A stretch of 64,000 bases of DNA. Origin: UBA5536 sp964592595. GTDB taxonomy: Bacteria > Bacteroidota > Bacteroidia > Bacteroidales > F082. Positions within the stretch are counted from its first letter, which is position 1. Each line of letters opens with the position of its first letter. A program made the translations under genes and the position numbers. Below the pieces are notes generated by a model. It saw nothing but the letters and a program-made list of their open reading frames with translations. It was not told where the DNA came from and searched no databases. The stretch lies in the NCBI GenBank assembly GCA_964592595.1, contig CAZQFH010000008.1:1-64000 (forward strand). The letters are read 5' to 3'. Shown here one piece after another: positions 18,370 through 26,448 of the stretch.

Positions 18370-18679
18370 ACAATTCAGCTTTTAGTTTTTGGTAATTGTA
18401 ATAGGATTTAAAAACATTTACTATCCTCAACATCAATACCACAACAGCAAAAGCTCCAAGTGGATGCCAATCAAATGACTGTTCCAAATTGCCATGTAAA
18501 GCAGCCGAAATGCTATGTCCTAAGCCACATCCCGGACAGGAACTGATACCCAGATGATGAAACATACACAAGCTGGGCCCTGAATTTTCAGAAACCATAA
18601 AAGCCAGCAAAACAAGAGCAAGGAGCCAAAATAAAGCTTCGAAGTTGTGCTTAACAAAAGAGAAAAGGTTACGCAACAC
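18353..18679 (-). CDS. DUF2752 membrane protein
   Basis: A 108-residue protein with two or three hydrophobic segments and the family signature GISSCPGCGLGHSISAALHGN; the Cys-Pro-Gly-Cys-Gly motif could bind metal or be redox active. Function unknown. It is the first gene of a two-gene unit with the TM2 protein. A perfect 10-bp inverted repeat sits 39 bases upstream of the start. Confidence 0.87.
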   Translation of the reverse strand: MLRNLFSFVKHNFEALFWLLALVLLAFMVSENSGPSLCMFHHLGISSCPGCGLGHSISAALHGNLEQSFDWHPLGAFAVVVLMLRIVNVFKSYYNYQKLKAELYDKNL

Positions 18680-18717
18680 TTTCAGATGGTTTTGATGTTT
18701 AAGGTGGCTAAGTTACA

Positions 18718-18741
18718 CTATTTAGAAGAAATTCTAAATAG
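18718..18741. promoter_or_regulatory. Operator-like palindrome upstream of DUF2752/TM2
   Basis: CTATTTAGAA (18718-18727), GAAA, TTCTAAATAG (18732-18741): perfect 10-bp arms. It matches the ATTTAGA-N5/6-TCTAAAT motif also found at 28911, 29684 and 35808. A possible minus-strand -7 element, TAACTTAG, abuts it (18708-18715). Confidence 0.6.
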
Positions 18742-18782
18742 CACACAAAAAAATACACTTTCTTAATTAAGCTCACATGCAA

Positions 18783-19808
18783 TCAAATGATATTCACTTC
18801 AGGGTCAAGATGAATGCCAAATTTCATTTTTACATCGAGTTGAATTTTCATTGCAAGCGCAAAAATTTCGCGTCCGGTAGCATTACCATGATTTACCAAA
18901 ACTAAAGCTTGTTTGTCGTGCACGCCTGCATCTCCCTTACGGTAACCTTTCCAGCCTGCATGTTCAATCAACCATGCAGCCGGAATTTTATAAGTATTAG
19001 GCCCTGAAGGAAAAGCCGGAATATGCGGAAATTCTTTCAACAGATCATCGAAAAGCAATTGATGAATTACCGGATTCTTGAAAAAACTTCCAGCGTTACC
19101 AATAAGGGCAGGATCAGGAAGTTTTGTTTGCCTGATAGTCTTAACAGCTTCACTAAGCATCTTGATATCAGGCTTTTTAATTCCATGTTTAATGAAATAA
19201 TCTTCAAGGTTTCCGTAGGAAGTATTCAATGAGGCTTCTTTCTTAAGAGCAAAAGTAACGGTATTAATCAAGTATCTTCCTCTGGCGTTATGCTTGAAAA
19301 TACTGCTACGATAACCAAAATCGCAGCTTTCCTTATCAAACTTTTTTATCTTTCCCGTCTGGAAATCAAAAGCTTCCAGCTCATGAAAACAATCCTTTAT
19401 CTCAACGCCATAAGCACCGATGTTTTGCATAGGAGCTGCTCCCACCTTGCCGGGTATTAAAGCCAGATTTTCAAGTCCATGATAGGCTGCATCAACCATT
19501 TCATCAACAAAGGCTGCCCAGTCGGTTCCGGCCTGAGCCTTGATAAATATGAGATTTTCTTCCTTCCCAATAATTTCCCAGCCCCGGTTATCGAGCTGAA
19601 TAACCAATCCATCAAAAAAATCGTCTAAAAATAAAAGGTTACTACCACCTCCTAATATCAATTTACGACTTTCGTGAAAGACATTAGTGGCAATCAAATC
19701 CTCCAACTCGGTAACATCAGAAATGTTAACAAAATAACTGGCTACCACCGGAAGACCGAAAGTATTGAATGGTTTTAAGTCGACAAAACGTTCCAAAATG
19801 CGATCCAA
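18783..19808 (-). CDS. murB: UDP-N-acetylenolpyruvoylglucosamine reductase
   Basis: NADPH/FAD enzyme that makes UDP-MurNAc for peptidoglycan. The E. coli-type (type I) length of 341 residues fits. FAD-binding motifs LGGGSNLLF and IPGKVGAAPMQNIGAYGVEI are present; the catalytic Ser lies in GNAGSFFKNPV and a late Glu/His region is EHAGWKGYRKGDAGVHDKQA. It is divergent from a glycosyltransferase gene with an 87-bp gap; the minus strand has a possible -7-like TACTTTAG near 19817. Confidence 0.95.
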   Translation of the reverse strand: MDRILERFVDLKPFNTFGLPVVASYFVNISDVTELEDLIATNVFHESRKLILGGGSNLLFLDDFFDGLVIQLDNRGWEIIGKEENLIFIKAQAGTDWAAFVDEMVDAAYHGLENLALIPGKVGAAPMQNIGAYGVEIKDCFHELEAFDFQTGKIKKFDKESCDFGYRSSIFKHNARGRYLINTVTFALKKEASLNTSYGNLEDYFIKHGIKKPDIKMLSEAVKTIRQTKLPDPALIGNAGSFFKNPVIHQLLFDDLLKEFPHIPAFPSGPNTYKIPAAWLIEHAGWKGYRKGDAGVHDKQALVLVNHGNATGREIFALAMKIQLDVKMKFGIHLDPEVNII

Positions 19809-19895
19809 AAATTTTGGCTAAAGTACAGGAATTTATAATAAATGATGGTAAAATTGAGTTAATTCAGTTTAAAGGTTCTTAACAAAAACGGCTAT

Positions 19896-21011
19896 TTGAA
19901 AAAAGCATACGTATCAGTAATTAACGATCTTGTTACAGATCAGCGTGTACACAAATCCTGTCTTAGCTTAAAAAAAGCTGGATTTGAAGTTGTACTTATT
20001 GGCAGAATAATGCATCACAGCCTGCCAATTGACAAAAGACCCTATAAAACCATTAGGATGCGGCTGCCTTTTGAAAAAGGTCCCCTCTTCTATATTTTCT
20101 TCAATATTCGGTTATTTTTCAAACTTTTGGGTTCACAACAGGATTTACTTGTAGCAAATGATTTGGACACATTATTACCAAACTTTTTGATTTCCAAGTT
20201 AAGACGAATCCCATTGGTTTACGACAGCCATGAATATTTTACTGAAACGCCTGAACTTACCAGCAGACCACGCATTCAAAAAATCTGGAAAACGATTGAA
20301 TCTCACCTGGTGAGCAGACTGCCTGAAATGATCACTGTGAACGAATCAATCGCACAGCTTTTCAGAGAGCAATATGGCTTAAAAGTGCATGTGGTTCGAA
20401 ATGTACCAATGCGAATGCAAAACAACCAGCACTCAAGTCGTAAACTGCTTGGCCTGCCTCTTGATAAAACTTTGCTGGTGATGCAAGGATCAGGCATTAA
20501 TATTCATCGCGGAGCAGAAGAATTACTCGAAAGTATGCAATACCTCGACAATTGCCTTTTGCTGCTCATCGGTGGCGGAGACGTTTTGCCAGTTTTGAAA
20601 CAGATGAGCAAATCGCTTCGGCTGGAAGACAAAGTCAGGTTTTTAGGAAAAATGCCTTATCATCTTATGATGCAGTATACCCAAGTAGCTGATCTGGGCT
20701 TTACGATGGATAAAGACACTAATCTCAATTACCGTTTTAGCCTGCCAAATAAATTGTTTGACTACATACAGGCAGGAACGCCGGTTATTGCCAGCGACTT
20801 ACCCGAAGTGAGGAAGATTGTTGAAAGCTATAAGATTGGGAAGATTGTGGACAATCACATTCCGGAAAATATTGCGCAAATTGTTCGCGAATGTATTGAC
20901 GACAAAGAACTTATAAAATTATGGAGAAATAATCTTACCTTTGCTGCCCGCGAGTTATGCTGGGAAAATGAGGAGAAAGTGCTGTTGAAAATTTATGAAC
21001 AATACCGTTGA
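19896..21011 (+). CDS. Glycosyltransferase, GT-B fold (family 4-like)
   Basis: A 371-residue cytosolic sugar transferase. The N-terminal acceptor domain has VINDLVTDQRVHKSCLSLKKAG and PLVYDSHEYFTETPEL; the C-terminal donor domain has LLLIGGGDVLP, KVRFLGKMPYH and LPNKLFDYIQAGTPVIASDLPEV with the Glu that contacts the nucleotide sugar. The only in-frame start that fits the family N-terminus is TTG at 19896. It overlaps the next glycosyltransferase by 17 bases. It probably acts in surface polysaccharide or lipid glycosylation; donor and acceptor are unknown. Confidence 0.85.
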   Translation: MKKAYVSVINDLVTDQRVHKSCLSLKKAGFEVVLIGRIMHHSLPIDKRPYKTIRMRLPFEKGPLFYIFFNIRLFFKLLGSQQDLLVANDLDTLLPNFLISKLRRIPLVYDSHEYFTETPELTSRPRIQKIWKTIESHLVSRLPEMITVNESIAQLFREQYGLKVHVVRNVPMRMQNNQHSSRKLLGLPLDKTLLVMQGSGINIHRGAEELLESMQYLDNCLLLLIGGGDVLPVLKQMSKSLRLEDKVRFLGKMPYHLMMQYTQVADLGFTMDKDTNLNYRFSLPNKLFDYIQAGTPVIASDLPEVRKIVESYKIGKIVDNHIPENIAQIVRECIDDKELIKLWRNNLTFAARELCWENEEKVLLKIYEQYR

Positions 21012-22122
21012 TCAACATATTCATCTGGTTTCGTTTGATGTGCCATGGCCTGCAAATTATGGTGGAGTAATTGATGTGTTTTTTAAGCTTAAGGCCCTGT
21101 TCGAGAAAGGCATCAAAGTGCACTTGCATTGCTATGAATACGGACGCAAACCAGCTGAAATACTCAAAACACTATGCTATGAAGTAACGTATTATAAAAG
21201 AGACGTTTCAAAAAAACACCTGTTCAAGACCATACCTTATATTGTTAGTTCACGCACTTCGGAAGAACTTGTTCAACAGTTACTACATGACAACTACCCC
21301 ATCTTGCTCGAAGGTTTGCATACAGCAAGTTTGCTAGAAGACAAACGCTTGAAAGACCGCAAAATAAGCGTTCGTACACATAATATCGAACATGAATATT
21401 ACCTGCATCTTGCCAAAGCCGAAACGGCCGTTTTTAAGAAATACTATTTTTATAATGAGGCAGGTAAACTCAAAAAGTACGAGAAAGTGCTACGCAAAGC
21501 CGATCAGTTGATTGCTATCAGCAAAAAAGATATGGACTACTTTTCAAAACATTTTAGAAATGTTAGTTTCATCCCTGCATTTCATCCCCATAAAACCTTA
21601 AAAATAAAACCCGGTAAAGGTGATTATGTGCTTTATCATGGTAATTTGTCTGTAGCCGAAAATTTTAATGCAGTTCGTTTTCTGGTGAGCAATGTATTTA
21701 ACGATCTTAATATCCCTTTTAAAGTTGCAGGCTTAAATCCTCCAGCCCATTTGGTTAATCTTATCGCTGAGTTTCCAAATGTCAGCCTCATCCCAAATCC
21801 CACAGATCAGGAACTTTACGATTTGATCAGTGAAGCCCATATCAATATTTCTGTTACTTTTCAGGCTACCGGACTTAAGCTAAAGCTGCTGAATACCTTA
21901 TACAACGGGCGTTTTTGTCTGGTAAACGATAAAATGCTAAGCGGCAGTGCTTTGGATAGCCTGTGCATTATTGCCAATGACGCTGTTGCTTTAAAAAAGC
22001 AGATTAAAATACTTAAAAAGAAATCTTTCAGCCAAAAGGCGATTCAAGAAAGGGAGGAAAAACTGGGTTTACTTTACCACAACGGGAATAACATCGAAAA
22101 GTTAATCGAGCTGATTACCTGA
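20995..22122 (+). CDS. Glycosyltransferase-like protein (GT-B fold)
   Basis: A 375-residue protein. The start MNNTVDQHIHLVSFDVPWPANYGGVIDVF has the Gly-Gly turn of GT-B acceptor domains; later pieces include SVRTHNIEHEYY, YVLYHGNLSVAENFNAVRFL and LKLLNTLYNGRFCLVND, which take the place of the usual donor-binding segment. The typical EPxGxxxxE motif is weak, so its catalytic status is less certain than that of its partner. Overlap with the upstream glycosyltransferase shows a two-gene unit. Its stop overlaps the convergent ftsE by 21 bases. Confidence 0.8.
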   Translation: MNNTVDQHIHLVSFDVPWPANYGGVIDVFFKLKALFEKGIKVHLHCYEYGRKPAEILKTLCYEVTYYKRDVSKKHLFKTIPYIVSSRTSEELVQQLLHDNYPILLEGLHTASLLEDKRLKDRKISVRTHNIEHEYYLHLAKAETAVFKKYYFYNEAGKLKKYEKVLRKADQLIAISKKDMDYFSKHFRNVSFIPAFHPHKTLKIKPGKGDYVLYHGNLSVAENFNAVRFLVSNVFNDLNIPFKVAGLNPPAHLVNLIAEFPNVSLIPNPTDQELYDLISEAHINISVTFQATGLKLKLLNTLYNGRFCLVNDKMLSGSALDSLCIIANDAVALKKQIKILKKKSFSQKAIQEREEKLGLLYHNGNNIEKLIELIT

Positions 22123-22785
22123 ACTAATCACAGCACCTTCTTCGCATTTGATGATGCGAGACGGAAATTTATGAATCAGGTTGTAGTTGTGCGTTGCCAT
22201 GAGGACGGCCTGCCCTGCTTCGCTGATGCTGAATAACAACCGCATAATTTCGTTGGAAGTTTCCGGATCAAGGTTTCCGGTAGGTTCATCTGCCAAAATC
22301 AGTACCGGTTTATTGAGCAATGCACGTGCAATGGCAACCCGCTGCTGCTCGCCACCCGAGAGCTGATGAGGCATTTTGTTGCGTTTGGCGCGTAATCCCA
22401 CTTCATCAAGCACTTCCAAAATGCGTTCGTCTATTTCGCTTTTGTCTTTCCAGCCGGTTGCTTTTAGCACAAAAGCAAGGTTATTGCGAACAGTGCGATC
22501 AAAAAGCAACTGAAAATCCTGAAATACAATGCCAATTCTTCGCCGTAAATAAGGAACCTGAGCCGTTTTTATTGACCTTAAATCGAAACCGGCCACAACA
22601 GCAGTGCCATCCAAGGCTGGCAATTCAGCATATAGTGTTTTGAGTAAAGAGGATTTTCCGCTTCCGGTTCTTCCAATCAGATACACAAATTCGCCCTGCT
22701 GAATCTGCAAATGCACATTTGCCAAAACAAGATTTTTCTTTTGAAAAATTGAGAGATCCGCTAAGGATACAACAGCTTCTGACAT
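22102..22785 (-). CDS. ftsE: Cell division ATP-binding protein FtsE-like
   Basis: A 227-residue ABC ATPase that with FtsX regulates peptidoglycan hydrolases at the septum. Walker A GRTGSGKSS, Q-loop GIVFQDFQLLFDRTV (the DFQLL form is typical of FtsE), signature LSGGEQQRVAIAR, Walker B VLILADEPTGNLDP and H-loop ATHNYNLI are all present. ftsX is not adjacent, which is common in Bacteroidota. A LolD-type lipoprotein ATPase would look similar; the DFQLL motif favours FtsE. It has its own promoter. Confidence 0.85.
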   Translation of the reverse strand: MSEAVVSLADLSIFQKKNLVLANVHLQIQQGEFVYLIGRTGSGKSSLLKTLYAELPALDGTAVVAGFDLRSIKTAQVPYLRRRIGIVFQDFQLLFDRTVRNNLAFVLKATGWKDKSEIDERILEVLDEVGLRAKRNKMPHQLSGGEQQRVAIARALLNKPVLILADEPTGNLDPETSNEIMRLLFSISEAGQAVLMATHNYNLIHKFPSRIIKCEEGAVISSGNQLD

Positions 22786-22805
22786 GGCATTTAGATTTTG
22801 TGCGT

Positions 22806-22835
22806 CAAAAGTAATAAAATGACCTGATAATTCAA
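22806..22835 (-). promoter_or_regulatory. Promoter of ftsE
   Basis: On the minus strand TTG (22835-22833), 19 bp, TACTTTTG (22813-22806) fit the Bacteroidota -33/-7 consensus. The start codon lies 20 bases further. Confidence 0.5.
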
Positions 22836-22898
22836 GGCTTCGACTTAATGCACTCCGACATAATAATTACTTACAAATTAATGCCTGATCAGCGCTAA

Positions 22899-23249
22899 TT
22901 AAGAAGGACGCGTTAAAATATACACCAGGCTTCCAGCCAAAATGGAGAATGCCAGACCTGCAGCCAACAGAGGAAGTTCGGCAAAATAAATTATTATACC
23001 ACTGGCAGAAATACCACCAGTAGCAAGCATCTTAGCAGGTTTTGAGATGGCTCTGTCTTCGCGCCAGCGTACAACAGGCGGACCAAAACGAGGATGATTA
23101 AGCAGCCATTGTTCCGCCTTTTCGGAGCTTTGACTAAAAAAATATGCTGCCGTGATAAAAAAAACCGTTGACGGAAGAACTGGCAGAAAAGCGCCCAACA
23201 CGCCTATCCCAGTAAAAAAAAGTCCCAACGAAAATTTCATCCAGCGCAT
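22899..23249 (-). CDS. DUF454 (YbaN-like) membrane protein
   Basis: A 116-residue inner-membrane protein. The family signature is plain: a first helix GLFFTGIGVLGAFLPVLPSTVFFITAAYFF, then SSEKAEQWLLNHPRFGPPVVRWREDRAISKPAK, then two more helices. Function unknown; in several bacteria YbaN genes sit near heme or iron genes, but nothing here confirms that. A single gene between ftsE and the GNAT gene. Confidence 0.88.
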   Translation of the reverse strand: MRWMKFSLGLFFTGIGVLGAFLPVLPSTVFFITAAYFFSQSSEKAEQWLLNHPRFGPPVVRWREDRAISKPAKMLATGGISASGIIIYFAELPLLAAGLAFSILAGSLVYILTRPS

Positions 23250-23315
23250 AGGCCTATTAATAAATTATTTACGAGGCTAAATTACTAAAAGACTTAAAAG
23301 GCCCTCTCACTATGA

Positions 23316-23624
23316 TTAGTGATTTTCGGCCAAAACATCAACAAACTCATTGTTCTTATCAAAAAATCCTACAACATAACTACATATGGGTATGATTTTT
23401 AAATCATTTTCGCGGGCATATTCCATTAATTTCAAAGCCAGTTTTCGTGCAATGCCCTTCCCGCGTAATGACTCTGACACAACAGTGTGCTCAGCAGCGA
23501 TCATATTCCCATTCCTATGTGTGAACGACAAATAAGCATCCGGATCTTCGGCATCACCAATAAAGAAAAGGCTGTTTTCAGCTGTACTTTTAAATAAAAT
23601 CTGCTCAGAATTTTCTGCGTCCAT
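23316..23624 (-). CDS. Small GNAT-type N-acetyltransferase (YjdJ-like)
   Basis: A 102-residue protein of the short acetyltransferase class. The acetyl-CoA loop is VSESLRGKGIARKLALKLMEYAREN (Q/RxxGxG/A pattern), preceded by the beta strand AEHTVV and followed by IIPICSYVVGFFDKN. The substrate is unknown. It ends 80 bases upstream of the GNAT-free respiratory block and is not obviously part of it. Confidence 0.87.
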   Translation of the reverse strand: MDAENSEQILFKSTAENSLFFIGDAEDPDAYLSFTHRNGNMIAAEHTVVSESLRGKGIARKLALKLMEYARENDLKIIPICSYVVGFFDKNNEFVDVLAENH

Positions 23625-23703
23625 AGAATATGTTTACAGGCTAAACAAATATACAGCTTGCTTTGTTCGCCATCTTCGTTTAAGACAATGACAGCAATTG
23701 CAA

Positions 23704-24570
23704 TTAATGAATCAGTGGATCTACCGAAAGGGAAATAATAATGGCCAATACGAAGTAATTGATCCGCATGAAATAATAAAATGGATTAAATGGATTGATT
23801 TGATTACGCAGAATACCTGAGAACACTATAACCAGCCAGGCTACAGAAGCTAAAACAACAAGTGAGATGGCTGCATGGTTAATCAATCCGAAGATGGGGA
23901 GCATCAGGGCAGTTACTGCTGTGGCAAATGTCCATAAAAAGGTAATATAGCGGATTTGTTTTTCATCATATAGCTGAGTAATAGAAGGATAGCCAGCAGC
24001 CTCATATTCTTTGCCATATTTAAGCATGAGCAACCAGAAATGTGGAACCTGCCAGATGAAAAAGAAAAAAGCCAGAATTAAAGCTTTTGGATCAAACAGA
24101 TCGCCACCTCCGGCAACCCATCCAACAACAGGTGGAATAGCACCAATTACTGAACCAGGTATCACAGCAAAGGCCGACTTCCGCTTCATAGGTGTATAAA
24201 TTCCATTATACCAAATCAAAGCCAGCAATCCTAGCTGCATTCCGATGAAATCGGATCCGATATAGATCGTAGCTGATCCTATAACAGAAAGGACAACAGC
24301 AAGCACCAATGCCTGAATTTTTGTTACCCGCCCGGATGGTATGGGACGATTACGGGTTCTTTTCATCAGGATGTCGCGATCGCTATCCTGAAAATGATTC
24401 AAGGCCGAAGAGCCGCAAGCCAGTATAAAAATTCCTAATGTTGGAAGTATTAATCCCACATCAAAACTGCCACGGGCAAGCAAATAACCAGCAATGGTTG
24501 TAAGCGCCACGGCAAAGGTGATTTTTACTTTACTCAGTTCGGCCAAAAGCATTAGTTTTCTTTGAATCAT
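23704..24570 (-). CDS. ctaB: Protoheme IX farnesyltransferase (heme O synthase)
   Basis: UbiA-family membrane prenyltransferase that adds farnesyl to heme B to make heme O, needed for the caa3 oxidase. It has about nine hydrophobic helices in 288 residues. The two Asp-rich motifs are NHFQDSDRDILMKRTRNRPIPSG and YDEKQIRYITF. It is the last gene of the SCO-ctaD-ctaE-IV-ctaC-ctaB unit, one base after ctaC. Heme A synthase (ctaA) is not in the window. Confidence 0.94.
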   Translation of the reverse strand: MIQRKLMLLAELSKVKITFAVALTTIAGYLLARGSFDVGLILPTLGIFILACGSSALNHFQDSDRDILMKRTRNRPIPSGRVTKIQALVLAVVLSVIGSATIYIGSDFIGMQLGLLALIWYNGIYTPMKRKSAFAVIPGSVIGAIPPVVGWVAGGGDLFDPKALILAFFFFIWQVPHFWLLMLKYGKEYEAAGYPSITQLYDEKQIRYITFLWTFATAVTALMLPIFGLINHAAISLVVLASVAWLVIVFSGILRNQINPFNPFYYFMRINYFVLAIIISLSVDPLIH

Positions 24571-24571
24571 G

Positions 24572-25483
24572 CTATTTCAGGTTTTTGATGTAATCGATGA
24601 TATCAACAATTTGCTCATCAGTTACTACTCCTTCATACGGAACCATTAAGCCTTTCATATATCCCTGAACAACATCTGCATTAGGGTTTTTTATAGAGCG
24701 AGCAATATAAGCAGAATCAATAACTATTTCGCGCTCTACGCCATCAGTTAAAACAGTTTCCGTTTTCCCAAAGATACCTTTAAAAGAAGGGCCGATAATC
24801 TTACTTCCATCCTGCGAATGACAGGAGAGGCAAGCATTTTGCTTTAGCACTGCAAGTCCAGGATGTTCATCTGTAATATTTGGAGCACTTGTAAGCCAGG
24901 CTTGATATTCAGCATCAGATACTACTGTAACGGAAGAGAACATATAGGAATGAAGCTGACCGCAGTATTCGGCACAGAGGATATCATAACGTCCCTTTAA
25001 ATTCGAATTGAACCATAAATAGTTATTCCCTCCGGGCACCATGTCCTCTTTTATACGGAATGCAGGAATATAAAAACTATGAATTACATCACGCGAATTT
25101 AATCTCAATTTAACAGGCTGGTCAACCGGAACAACAAGTGAATCAGTTATTTTTCCATCTGGGTACTGAAAAGAAAATTTCCACATTTGTCCGTAGGCGT
25201 CGATTACCATAGCATTATCTGGTACTTCGCGCATCGGTTTAAAGCCCATCCAACCATAGTAAAACATAATCATGACCAAAATAGTGGGAATCACTGTCCA
25301 TATAACTTCCAGGGTATTACTGCCATCAATATTAGCGGCTTTAGGATTTCGTTTTCTACTGTAACGGATTACAAAAAAAATCATCACGGCTGTGATTCCG
25401 ACTAAGAAGAAAACTGAAATCCCGGCAATGATGTATAGCGACAAATCAACACCTTCTGCAAAAGTTGAAGCTCCTGTTCTCAT
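24572..25483 (-). CDS. ctaC: Cytochrome c oxidase subunit II fused to cytochrome c (caa3 type)
   Basis: Receives electrons on the periplasmic side and passes them via CuA to subunit I. The order is: two membrane helices (about 15-40 and 60-80), a CuA cupredoxin domain with His135 and CAEYCGQLHSYM (Cys170, Glu172, Cys174, His178, Met181), and a C-terminal class I cytochrome c with CLSCH (218-222) and a distal Met near YMKGLMVPYEG. The fused heme domain defines the caa3 subtype and means that ActE or another cytochrome may donate directly. It is tightly packed between subunit IV and ctaB. Confidence 0.95.
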   Translation of the reverse strand: MRTGASTFAEGVDLSLYIIAGISVFFLVGITAVMIFFVIRYSRKRNPKAANIDGSNTLEVIWTVIPTILVMIMFYYGWMGFKPMREVPDNAMVIDAYGQMWKFSFQYPDGKITDSLVVPVDQPVKLRLNSRDVIHSFYIPAFRIKEDMVPGGNNYLWFNSNLKGRYDILCAEYCGQLHSYMFSSVTVVSDAEYQAWLTSAPNITDEHPGLAVLKQNACLSCHSQDGSKIIGPSFKGIFGKTETVLTDGVEREIVIDSAYIARSIKNPNADVVQGYMKGLMVPYEGVVTDEQIVDIIDYIKNLK

Positions 25484-25489
25484 AAAATG

Positions 25490-25804
25490 CTAGCGGTTAA
25501 GATATTCTATAATGGTTAAAACAGCAAACGAAATAAATAAAATGGCCACAATCATTACAAGCCATGTGTAAATTTTTTTATCGTATTTGAGATGCATGAA
25601 ATAATAAGACACAACAATCACTTTTACAGTAGCTATAAGCAAGGCCGTAAAAACTGACATAGTCCTCAAATCAGCACCAAAAACAGAGATTGCAACTGTA
25701 ATTACGGTTAGCAGTAACAGTGCCATCAGGGTACTAAAATGCTCTTTGTAGCTTGATATATGGTGATGTTCTTTTTCTTTAATATTTTCTGCGTTTTGGA
25801 TCAT
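25490..25804 (-). CDS. ctaF: Cytochrome c oxidase subunit IV
   Basis: A 104-residue protein with three membrane helices (about 25-43, 50-70 and 80-100). The FMHLKYDKKIY segment between helices 2 and 3 is typical of prokaryotic subunit IV (COX4_pro). A structural subunit of the caa3 oxidase; it lies between ctaE and ctaC. Confidence 0.88.
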   Translation of the reverse strand: MIQNAENIKEKEHHHISSYKEHFSTLMALLLLTVITVAISVFGADLRTMSVFTALLIATVKVIVVSYYFMHLKYDKKIYTWLVMIVAILFISFAVLTIIEYLNR

Positions 25805-25816
25805 AAGGGTAAGAAT

Positions 25817-26446
25817 TTAGTGAATGAGGTAAAACAAGGGAAACAAATAAATCCAAATTAAGTCAACGAGATGCCAGTATAAACCGGCATTTTCGGTAAG
25901 TGTAAATCTATCCTGATTCACCAGTCCTTTATTAGTCCTGTATATCACCACAGCAATTATTACTCCACCAATAATAATGTGAAGTGCATGTAAACCAGTC
26001 ATAAAAAAGTAAAGAAAAAAGAAAAGGCTCTCACCGGGAGGAAGGTTTTGATAAACCTCATGGCCAGGAAATAATCCATGATGAATCTTTGCTGACCACT
26101 CGAAATACTTAACCACCAAAAACACCATTGCAAGCGCCATAGTTGTTATCAGCAATGCTATCGACTTTTTGGCATCGCCCAGTTGTATGGCTGTGATAGA
26201 CATTGCTATAGTCATACTACTCACGAGCAAGACGATGGTATTAAAAGTTCCCATAGCTACATCCAATTCGAATGAAGCTATCAAAAATGACTCCGGGTTA
26301 AGCGTTCGATATACCATATAAACGATAAACAATCCACCAAATAAGAGCAGCTCAGTAAACAAGAAGAGCCACATACCCAGTTTTGAGGCTTCTGCATCTC
26401 GGTTGTGCCCCGAATTGGGCAAGCTAAAACCTGAACTATGTTCCAT
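25817..26446 (-). CDS. ctaE: Cytochrome c oxidase subunit III
   Basis: A 209-residue seven-helix-type (here about five clear helices) subunit III of heme-copper oxidase. Typical pieces are KLGMWLFLFTELLLFGGLF, FFFLYFFMTGLHALHIIIGG and AGLYWHLVDLIWIYLFPLFYL. It stabilises subunit I and the oxygen and proton pathways. Two bases separate it from ctaD. Confidence 0.94.
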   Translation of the reverse strand: MEHSSGFSLPNSGHNRDAEASKLGMWLFLFTELLLFGGLFIVYMVYRTLNPESFLIASFELDVAMGTFNTIVLLVSSMTIAMSITAIQLGDAKKSIALLITTMALAMVFLVVKYFEWSAKIHHGLFPGHEVYQNLPPGESLFFFLYFFMTGLHALHIIIGGVIIAVVIYRTNKGLVNQDRFTLTENAGLYWHLVDLIWIYLFPLFYLIH

Positions 26447-26448
26447 AA

